From contig QGUR01000102.1 of NCBI GenBank assembly GCA_003242205.1, positions 1 through 13,848 of the forward strand: a stretch of DNA of 13,848 nt, read 5' to 3'. The notes under the pieces were generated by a model. That model was given only the letters and a program-made list of their open reading frames with translations. It had not been told where the DNA came from and ran no database searches. Made by a program: the position numbers and the translations under genes. Source of the DNA: Chloroflexota bacterium (GTDB lineage: Bacteria > Chloroflexota > Anaerolineae > Aggregatilineales > Phototrophicaceae). Below are positions 1 through 5,584 of the stretch, in pieces (position 1 is the first letter of the stretch; each line of letters opens with the position of its first letter).

Positions 1-2
1 AC

Positions 3-368
3 ATAACGAGGGAACCGATAGTTCCTCTTGGCGGTAACCGTTATATGCTGCTGCCGTGGCTCGGAACCCGCGAGACACTGACCATCTGTCTCCTGCTCGA
101 ACATGCAGGGCTTGATGTACGTGGCGGTAGGCAGCCGTTTTATATTGAAGTGATTGCGCCGAGTGAACAGCATATAAGGAAGTGTATTGATGTCGTGCTT
201 GCTCACCCGCCGCAGCCCGAAGCGCTGATCGAAGCAATTCCTCGGTATAGGCTTCACGTTCATAAGTACGACCGCTATCTGCCAGAAGACCTCCTCCGTA
301 CTGCTTACTGCGCGGATCAACTGAATATGAGCGCCGCTATGGCCGGGCTGCAAGGTTTGGTTCGCTAG
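3..368 (+). CDS. C-terminal end of a probable Lhr-like DEAD/DEAH-box helicase (5' partial)
   Basis: The reading frame is already open at the left edge (first full codon at base 3), so the Met at 45 is internal and the gene starts outside the window. About 121 residues plus a stop are visible. The part seen has a hydrophobic strand with the motif LLPWLGTRETLT, then an alpha/beta segment, and near the end KYDRYLPEDLLRTAYCADQL. This resembles, from memory, the extreme C-terminus of large Lhr-type DNA/RNA helicases, where a 'fPW.GTR..' strand and a '.YlPeeLLr.ay' helix precede a short tail. No helicase motifs (Walker A, DEAH) lie in the visible part, so the assignment rests on the tail alone. The last nine codons plus part of the downstream DNA are duplicated at 4066-4091. 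It converges with the exporter gene, with only 53 bases between the stops. It could also be another protein sharing this C-terminal domain. Confidence 0.6.
   Translation: MTREPIVPLGGNRYMLLPWLGTRETLTICLLLEHAGLDVRGGRQPFYIEVIAPSEQHIRKCIDVVLAHPPQPEALIEAIPRYRLHVHKYDRYLPEDLLRTAYCADQLNMSAAMAGLQGLVR
339..364. repeat. 26-bp direct repeat, copy 1 (end of helicase gene)
   Basis: The 26 bases beginning atggccgggctgcaagg match 4066-4091 at 24 of 26 positions; the two differences are T to C at repeat positions 18 and 20. Weaker similarity continues about 15 bases further (agatgagcgtc here against agatggacgtc there). Copy 1 encodes the last codons of the helicase (MAGLQGLVR) and stops three bases short of completing its TAG stop. 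Together the copies flank the exporter and hydrolase genes as direct repeats. Confidence 0.7.
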
Positions 369-421
369 GAAGATGAGCGTCGATCCCGGCAACGAGAACC
401 CGTGTTGAACCTGAGCACGAC

Positions 422-2182
422 CTATACCGTCAATTGCATGTTGTACAGGCTGGCATAGGTTCCTCCCATCGCGATCAGTTCCTCGTGCGTGCCCTGTTCG
501 GCGACGCCGTTGTCTGTGAGCACGATGATGCGGTCCGCGTTACGTATCGTTGAGAGACGGTGTGCGATAACCAGCGTCGTTCGCTGGGCGCTCAGCGTTT
601 CCAGCGCTTCCTGAATTGCCTTTTCACTCTCGTTGTCGAGCGCGCTGGTGGCCTCGTCAAAGATGAGGATGGGCGGATTCTTCAGAAAGACGCGCGCAAT
701 GCTCAACCGCTGTTTCTGCCCGCCGGATAGCCTGACGCCGCGCTGCCCGATATGCGTGTCATACCCATGTGGCAGCGCCATGATGAAGTCATGGGCGTTT
801 GCCTTGTGCGCCGCGTCAATGATCTCGTCTAGGCTGGCATCGGGTTTCCCATAACGAATGTTGTCGGCGACTGTCCCCGAAAACAGATAGACATCCTGCT
901 GTACCATGCCGATGTGACGCCTGAGGGAGCGCAGGCTTATCGTGCGAATATCGCGCCCGTCGAGCAGGATTGCCCCCCGGCTGACTTCGTAGAAACGCGG
1001 GATGAGCGAGCACAGGGTTGTCTTTCCAACACCCGATGAGCCTACCAGAGCGACATATTCCCCTGCACTGATTTTGAGAGACAGGTTTTTGACGACATCG
1101 TAACCCTCATGTCTGTACTTGAAGCTGACATTGCAGAATTCAATGTCTCCGCGCACGTGGGATAGTTCAATGGCTCCGGGTGTGTCCTCGATGTCTGGCC
1201 TGACTTCCAGCAGATCCATGAAACGGCTGAAGCCAGTGATTCCTTCCTGATATAACCGCGCGAAGTTGACCAGTCGCTGAATTGGGTCGACAAGGATGCC
1301 AACACACATCAGGTAGGTCACAAGATCGGCCAGTTCCAGCGAGGCGTTCAAAATGGCGATGCCGCCAAACACAACGACTGCAATCGTCAACAGTTGGGTG
1401 AAGGCGATCATGCCGCCGTAGAAATACGCTTCGCTCCGGTAGCCGTCGCGCCTGCTGTCGACAAAGCGGTTGTTGGCATGCGCGAATTTCGCCTGCTCAA
1501 TGGCCTCGTTGGTGAAAGACTGGACAACGCGAATGCCGGATAGCGTGTCTTCTACCTGCGCGTTGATGTCGCCGATGCGGTCACGACTCGCGCGCAGCGT
1601 CCGGTTCATACGCTGATTGAAGTAGAATGCGTAGATCGCCATTACCGGGAGGAAGGCGAACGTGATCAGCGTCAGTTTGACGTTGATGCCGAGGAGCAAA
1701 ATAAACACACCCGCGCCCTTGAACAGTGCGATGGCAAGGTCTTCCGGGCCGTGATGGTAGAACTCGGACAGTGACATCAGGTCGCTGGTGATGAGCGTCA
1801 TCAACTGCCCGGTATTGCGCTCGTCGTAGAAGCTGAACGAAAGCCGCTGATAGTGATCGAACAGCTCGCGGCGCATATCGCGCTCCATTAGCGTGCCCAT
1901 CATATGGCCCTGATAGTCGACAAAGGTGTTGCAGGCGGTATACAGCGCCATCAGACCGAGCATCAGCGCGCCGATCAGGTAGATTTGGTTGAGTGCGTCG
2001 GGGCCCTGCGCTTCCTCAAGCACTGATTTCGTGATGTGGCTCGTGAAGAGTGGCAGCGCCAGCGTGATCGCTGAAACGGCGAATGCACAGATCAGGTCCG
2101 TGATCAGCAAGCCCAGATACGGCTTGTAGTACGAGAAGAACTTCCGTAAACGCAAAAGCCCCTGCGAATTGGCTGAAAACAT
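422..2182 (-). CDS. ABC exporter, fused membrane and ATPase domains (MsbA/multidrug type)
   Basis: This is a half-size ABC exporter that would work as a homodimer in the cytoplasmic membrane, using ATP to move a lipid, drug or peptide outward. The first ~330 residues form the six-helix exporter membrane domain, with hydrophobic stretches near residues 24-46, 66-84, 150-190 and 257-300. The nucleotide-binding domain (about 345-580) is complete: Walker A GSSGVGKTT (381-389), Q-loop Q429, signature LSGGQ (485-489), Walker B ILIFDE (505-510) with catalytic E510, and switch H541. At 586 residues it has the family's normal length. There is no N-terminal peptidase domain, so it is not a bacteriocin-processing exporter of the C39 type. 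The start at 2182 has no clear Shine-Dalgarno. A leader hairpin (2230-2243) and a mini-ORF lie upstream. It stands alone, with no partner half-transporter beside it, and the substrate cannot be read from sequence. Confidence 0.95.
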   Translation of the reverse strand: MFSANSQGLLRLRKFFSYYKPYLGLLITDLICAFAVSAITLALPLFTSHITKSVLEEAQGPDALNQIYLIGALMLGLMALYTACNTFVDYQGHMMGTLMERDMRRELFDHYQRLSFSFYDERNTGQLMTLITSDLMSLSEFYHHGPEDLAIALFKGAGVFILLLGINVKLTLITFAFLPVMAIYAFYFNQRMNRTLRASRDRIGDINAQVEDTLSGIRVVQSFTNEAIEQAKFAHANNRFVDSRRDGYRSEAYFYGGMIAFTQLLTIAVVVFGGIAILNASLELADLVTYLMCVGILVDPIQRLVNFARLYQEGITGFSRFMDLLEVRPDIEDTPGAIELSHVRGDIEFCNVSFKYRHEGYDVVKNLSLKISAGEYVALVGSSGVGKTTLCSLIPRFYEVSRGAILLDGRDIRTISLRSLRRHIGMVQQDVYLFSGTVADNIRYGKPDASLDEIIDAAHKANAHDFIMALPHGYDTHIGQRGVRLSGGQKQRLSIARVFLKNPPILIFDEATSALDNESEKAIQEALETLSAQRTTLVIAHRLSTIRNADRIIVLTDNGVAEQGTHEELIAMGGTYASLYNMQLTV

Positions 2183-2229
2183 ACGAGAAGTGCACCCTGT
2201 ATGGCTGGCTTGTGTTTTGGCGCAACGCA

Positions 2230-2243
2230 GCGGTCAAAACCGC
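2230..2243. promoter_or_regulatory. Small inverted repeat upstream of the exporter gene
   Basis: GCGGT-CAAA-ACCGC is a perfect 5-bp inverted repeat with a 4-base centre, 47 bases upstream of the exporter start. On the minus strand it overlaps TTGACC, a 5/6 match to a -35 box, although no convincing -10 follows at normal spacing. It could be an operator or a leader hairpin, or chance. Confidence 0.25.
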
Positions 2244-2459
2244 GGCAGGCACAGAGGCGACAGGGGGCAGCGAACGATGATCGGTTATGGAAATTACCGC
2301 ATCGCCAGACAGCACAAGCCCATCACCTCACGACAGAGGGGGACAGGGGCTTCTGCGCGGCACAATGCTAAGTGGCGGCTGTAACCAGAAGGTTCAGGCG
2401 GATGAACAGCAGCGCAAACGAACTGTCAGGGAAAAGCTCAGGTTAGCTCTGGTTTGAGC

Positions 2460-2522
2460 CTAAGCGGGGACGCGTTCAGAAGAACCTGTCTCGACGGGAA
2501 TATGTGTGATTGTCGATAGCAT
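2460..2522 (-). CDS. Possible 20-residue mini-ORF or leader peptide
   Basis: The minus strand reads AGGAGG (complement of 2532-2537), nine bases, then ATG at 2522 followed by 20 codons and TAG. The peptide starts MLSTITHIPVETG and ends ERVPA. The perfect Shine-Dalgarno is the strongest ribosome-binding signal in the left part of the window, and a candidate promoter (2557-2585) lies just ahead. The frame is open further upstream, but the ribosome-binding site points to this ATG. The exporter gene starts 277 bases further along the same strand, so the peptide might be a regulatory leader, an exported small peptide, or the relic of a gene start. I do not recognise a family. Confidence 0.35.
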   Translation of the reverse strand: MLSTITHIPVETGSSERVPA

Positions 2523-2556
2523 CGTCAGGTTCCTCCTAAAAGCGATAACGACAAAC

Positions 2557-2585
2557 AGGGTAGCACAAAGACGCTTCGCTGGCAA
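2557..2585 (-). promoter_or_regulatory. Candidate minus-strand promoter for the mini-ORF
   Basis: On the minus strand TTGCCA (complement of 2580-2585, 5/6 to consensus) is followed after exactly 17 bases by TACCCT (complement of 2557-2562), which keeps the TAnnnT pattern of a weak -10. Transcription would begin near 2550, giving a short leader before the Shine-Dalgarno at 2532-2537. Only position and consensus support this. Confidence 0.3.
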
Positions 2586-2706
2586 GCAGGAGGGGGCAGA
2601 AGGTGCGTAGTTGAGGTTGTTGCGTTTTATGATAGTGCTGACATGGGGCGCAGCGGGGTTGTGAAAAGCTGTGTATGCCCGCGCATGCCCGGTAATTAGA
2701 CTTGAG

Positions 2707-2712
2707 TATAAT
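2707..2712 (+). promoter_or_regulatory. TATAAT -10 box of the hydrolase gene
   Basis: A perfect TATAAT hexamer lies 33 bases before the hydrolase ATG, in the right position for a start of transcription near 2719. No good -35 hexamer is present at 16-18 bases, so the promoter may need an activator. The sequence between it and the ATG includes the 9-base palindrome CACTAAGTG (2721-2729). Confidence 0.45.
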
Positions 2713-2745
2713 CTGCCTTTCACTAAGTGATTGGGCTAACGAATC

Positions 2746-3939
2746 ATGGGCCGCACCGACACAGCTTTTGCACAGCGCAGCCAGAAGAAGTTGCATTTCG
2801 ACCATAAGGACATGGATTACTATCTCGCCTGGATCATGGGGCGAACGATCTATGGCGGTTGCAATCCAACCGAGTGTCTTGATGTCGCCAAGACCATAAC
2901 GAACGGTGATGTCATAAGCTGGCAGAAGCAGTGGCTTGCGCTGGCGCAGCGCGTTGAAGCGGAGGCGGATACCGCTTATCACAACGGTGACCTGGAGCAC
3001 GCCCGGAGTCGCTATCTACACGCGTGTACCTACTATCGTGCTCCTCTGTTCATTATGAAGCCGGCGGCGCCAGATTTCGATGTCTGTGAACAGAAAATGC
3101 GATCCTGTTTCCGAATGGCCCTCCCGTTGTTTGACTCGCCTATCGAGCCGGTTGAGGTTCCGTTCAAGGCGCAGACATTGTCGGGCTATCTGTGGAAGGG
3201 CGACGCCAGCGCCGAAAAGCGCCCGACACTGGTGGTGTTCGGCGGCATTGAAACCTATGCCGAGGACTGCTATTTCATGATCGGCTCCAGTGGCTCTCAG
3301 CGCGGCTACAATGTGGTGACTATTGATCTACCCGGACAGGGGATGACACCAAAGCACGGGTTGTACTTTGGAGCAAAAATGGAACGCCCGGTGACAGCAG
3401 TGCTGGACTACCTGTTAGGCTTTCCTGAAGTCGATGCCGATCGGGTGGCGATTTACGGCTTCAGTTGGGGTGGGCATATTGTTTTCAAAGCTGCGTACAG
3501 TGACAGACGCATTAAGGCGATGATCGCCAACCCGCCGATGCCGAACGTGTTTCGCGCCGTGCTGGCCCAGCAGCAGGGCCACGACCGGAGCGATCCCGTT
3601 GCCCGAACTGTTTTCGAACAGATTGCCTGGCGTATGGGCGTGAAAATCAGCTTTAACCCTCGCGACATCGCCCGCCGTTTCGGCAAAGCCTACGATTATT
3701 TCTTTTACGGCAAGGTCGATCCGGCTGGCATTACCTGTCCAGTATTGTGCCTTGCCGGAGAAGGTGAAGCTGCAATAACGCTTCAAATCACTCAGGAATG
3801 TTATGAGCGTCTGCCTCACCCTCAGAAGATGATGCGTATTTTTACAGCGGAAGAGGGTGGCGAGGCTCACTGCCAGGTCAACAACCTCGCGTTGCCCAAC
3901 AGTGTGATTTTTGATTGGCTCGATCAGGTGCTGGTGTAG
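2746..3939 (+). CDS. Alpha/beta hydrolase, FrsA / dihydroxypseudooxynicotine-hydrolase-like
   Basis: This is a predicted cytoplasmic serine hydrolase of 397 residues, with an N-terminal helical region (about 1-125) followed by an alpha/beta hydrolase core. The nucleophile elbow is GFSWGG, with Ser240. The likely catalytic His is H375 in GGEAHCQVNN, a block I associate with the 2,6-dihydroxypseudooxynicotine hydrolase/FrsA-like branch. The oxyanion strand reads TLVVFGGIETYAED (161-174), and DLPGQGMT (194-201) is the usual following strand and loop. At the expected acid position the loop reads AGEGEAAI (337-344), with Glu and no Asp, which is unusual. No signal peptide is seen. The start at 2746 lacks a Shine-Dalgarno; an alternative Met at 2812 (MDYYLAW) has AAGGA too close to it to be better. 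The substrate is unknown: carbon-carbon or ester hydrolysis is possible from family precedent. It is convergent with the sulfatase and has its own promoter, so it is probably a single-gene unit. Confidence 0.85.
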   Translation: MGRTDTAFAQRSQKKLHFDHKDMDYYLAWIMGRTIYGGCNPTECLDVAKTITNGDVISWQKQWLALAQRVEAEADTAYHNGDLEHARSRYLHACTYYRAPLFIMKPAAPDFDVCEQKMRSCFRMALPLFDSPIEPVEVPFKAQTLSGYLWKGDASAEKRPTLVVFGGIETYAEDCYFMIGSSGSQRGYNVVTIDLPGQGMTPKHGLYFGAKMERPVTAVLDYLLGFPEVDADRVAIYGFSWGGHIVFKAAYSDRRIKAMIANPPMPNVFRAVLAQQQGHDRSDPVARTVFEQIAWRMGVKISFNPRDIARRFGKAYDYFFYGKVDPAGITCPVLCLAGEGEAAITLQITQECYERLPHPQKMMRIFTAEEGGEAHCQVNNLALPNSVIFDWLDQVLV

Positions 3940-4065
3940 CGGTTTAATTTACCAGCCACTGACAGTTGTCCCCGAAGCGCCGAACGAGCGACAAGCCGGG
4001 AGCAACGGCCTGATCAATCCTGAGGATCGTGTCCTGTACCCGGAAGCGGAACGTATTGCGACATC

Positions 4066-4091
4066 ATGGCCGGGCTGCAAGGCTCGGTTCG
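4066..4091. repeat. 26-bp direct repeat, copy 2 (after the hydrolase gene)
   Basis: This is the second copy of the sequence at 339-364, 24 of 26 bases identical and in the same orientation. Here it is non-coding, between the convergent hydrolase and sulfatase genes, and is followed directly by the 4092-4111 hairpin. The rest of the 3940-4065 spacer shows no gene and no clear wider similarity to the helicase gene. Confidence 0.7.
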
Positions 4092-4111
4092 AAAGAGATG
4101 GACGTCTCTTT
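4092..4111. terminator. Terminator-like hairpin between convergent genes
   Basis: AAAGAGA-TGGACG-TCTCTTT is a perfect 7-bp stem with a 6-base loop. It overlaps the stop codon of the sulfatase (TAA, complement of 4110-4112) and lies 152 bases past the end of the hydrolase. The stem is A/T-rich and ends in three T on either strand, so it could act in both directions, but it is not a strong classical terminator. Confidence 0.4.
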
Positions 4112-5498
4112 ACCAATCATGCGTCTTTGGCGGCAGATCGTCCTGAATCTCGAACAACCGCGTCAGCAAGCGTTTGCGTAGTTCTGCAATGACATCGGCG
4201 TATGCTGGATCGCCGGCTCGGTCAAAGACCTCGCGCGGGTCGTCGCACAGGTCGTAGAGCACTTCGCGCCCGTCTGCATAGTAGAAGTATTTGTAGCGCT
4301 CGGTACGCAGGGTTTTGACGTGGATGCCGGTGCGAGTGTCCTTGTGTTCAATTAGCACATCGTCGCGGGTTACTTCTGATTCACCGCGCAACACCGCGCT
4401 CCAGTCGCGTCCCTTGACTCCGTCGTCCAGCCGAATTCCACATAAAGAGGCTAACGTCGGGAAAATGTCGATCGCCTCTACCAGCCCGGCGACCCGGCGT
4501 CCTCTGGGCAGCAGCCATGGAGCGTAGAATACGCATGGTACGTGAATTTCTTCCTCGTAGTTCGTCGGCCCTTTGCTCGTGCGGCCATGATCGCCGAGCA
4601 TCTCGCCGTGATCGCTCATAAAGACGATGATTGTGTTGTTTGCCTGCCCGCTGGCTTCAAGTGCATCGAGCAAGCGCTGTAGCGAACGGTCGACCTGAGT
4701 CACAAGCGCGTAGTAATAGGCCTTCATGCGCCGCCAGATATCAGGCGATACCTCTTTGAACGGGCTGCGCGCCATATCTTCGGGATGCTGGTTTGGCAGC
4801 GGCAGCGTATCCATATCGTACAAGTCGACATATTCGCGCGGCGGATTGAGCGGTGGGTGAGGGTAGAAGTGGCCGAGCGACAGGAAGAACGGTCTTGGGT
4901 CGCGATAGGTTGTCAGAAATTCGACCGCTTTGTCCGTGATCCACGTCGTGTAGTGAACGCTTTCCGGCGCCTGGAAATCCCACATATCGAACAAGCTCTC
5001 CGGCCCGAGCGCGTGTGGAAGACGGTAGCGAACACGATCAATGTGTTGGGGCGCGGTTTCCTGCACCCAGCTTAGATAGTCATCGGGATAGGGGCCGGGC
5101 GCTTCGCTCACAAGGTTCATCTCATAGCCATAGCCCGCGTAAACCACACTGTTGATTGTATGATCACGACCTGCGCCCTTATGCGGGACGAAATGCAGCT
5201 TGCCGATGTTGGCCGTGTGATAGCCGTTCTGCAGGAAGGTGTGCGCCATCGTGACCTCGGTTTTCGGCAGTTGAATGCCGTTGGTGGTCACGCCGTGGTT
5301 TTGCGGGTAGCGCCCAGTCCAGATGCTGGCCCGGCTTGGCATGCAGACGGCATTCTGCACATAGCAGTTATCGAGACTCACGCCGTTTGCGATCATGCGG
5401 TCGAGCGTGGGCGTCTGGATATGCGGGTTGCCGTTCGCGCCGACGGCGTCATAGCGCTGCTGATCGGTGGTGATAAAGATGACGTTGGGCTTTGACAT
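4110..5498 (-). CDS. FGly-dependent type I sulfatase, cytoplasmic
   Basis: This is a predicted sulfate-ester hydrolase of 462 residues in the alkaline phosphatase superfamily. The S1 sulfatase signature is intact: CMPSR at 52-56, where Cys52 would be oxidised to formylglycine, followed by TGRYPQNHG (61-69). Other expected active-site parts are the N-terminal metal ligands in TTDQQR (D12, Q13), GKLHF with K100 and H102, GHFYPHPP with H214, SDHGEMLGDHG with D296 and H297, and K309. The protein starts directly with the first core strand (MSKPNVIFITTDQ), so there is no signal peptide and it should act inside the cell, as needed if the sulfated sugar is imported first. It lies 86 bases downstream of the solute-binding protein on the same strand, across a hairpin, and is probably cotranscribed with it. 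The Shine-Dalgarno is weak. A phosphonate monoester hydrolase would show a similar motif and is the main alternative. The maturing enzyme (FGE or anSME) is not in the window. Confidence 0.92.
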   Translation of the reverse strand: MSKPNVIFITTDQQRYDAVGANGNPHIQTPTLDRMIANGVSLDNCYVQNAVCMPSRASIWTGRYPQNHGVTTNGIQLPKTEVTMAHTFLQNGYHTANIGKLHFVPHKGAGRDHTINSVVYAGYGYEMNLVSEAPGPYPDDYLSWVQETAPQHIDRVRYRLPHALGPESLFDMWDFQAPESVHYTTWITDKAVEFLTTYRDPRPFFLSLGHFYPHPPLNPPREYVDLYDMDTLPLPNQHPEDMARSPFKEVSPDIWRRMKAYYYALVTQVDRSLQRLLDALEASGQANNTIIVFMSDHGEMLGDHGRTSKGPTNYEEEIHVPCVFYAPWLLPRGRRVAGLVEAIDIFPTLASLCGIRLDDGVKGRDWSAVLRGESEVTRDDVLIEHKDTRTGIHVKTLRTERYKYFYYADGREVLYDLCDDPREVFDRAGDPAYADVIAELRKRLLTRLFEIQDDLPPKTHDW

Positions 5499-5533
5499 GA
5501 TTAGGCTGGCTGGCGGCGGAAAGCGCTTTGCTG

Positions 5534-5569
5534 AGCATCCCCCGCTCGTTGCTACAAGCGGGGGATGCT
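5534..5569 (-). terminator. Strong intercistronic hairpin between solute-binding protein and sulfatase
   Basis: AGCATCCCCCGCT (5534-5546) and its exact complement AGCGGGGGATGCT (5557-5569) form a perfect 13-bp, GC-rich stem with a 10-base loop. No T-run follows on either strand, so it is not a textbook intrinsic terminator. It lies 15 bases after the stop of the solute-binding protein gene and 35 bases before the sulfatase start. It most likely protects the 3' end of the binding-protein mRNA or partially reduces readthrough, giving more binding protein than sulfatase; this role is inferred. Confidence 0.65.
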
Positions 5570-5584
5570 GTAAAGTCTGCTGCG

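Larger units (their letters stand above)
2183..2745. other. 563-base divergent intergenic region
   Basis: This region separates the exporter (-) from the hydrolase (+). On the + strand a perfect TATAAT lies shortly before the hydrolase. On the - strand there is a mini-ORF with a strong Shine-Dalgarno and a plausible promoter. A 5-bp GCGGT-CAAA-ACCGC hairpin sits about 50 bases ahead of the exporter start. I could not recognise a tRNA, a riboswitch or a longer coding region; the open frames crossing it on both strands lack family resemblance and translation signals. Confidence 0.6.

Noticed and set aside
9..26. GGAAC-CGATA-GTTCC inverted repeat near the left edge
   Set aside because: It lies inside the open helicase frame and a 5-bp stem is easily explained by chance.
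369..421. Search for a terminator between the convergent helicase and exporter genes
   Set aside because: No convincing stem or T-run was found in the 53 bases, so none is annotated.
2536..3000. Minus-strand open frame of 154 codons crossing the hydrolase start
   Set aside because: It overlaps the hydrolase coding region and promoter, has no recognisable domain, and its composition shifts with the underlying sequence.
3911..4192. Plus-strand open frame of 93 codons after the hydrolase
   Set aside because: It starts inside the hydrolase gene in another frame and ends inside the sulfatase gene on the opposite strand; no ribosome-binding site or family resemblance.
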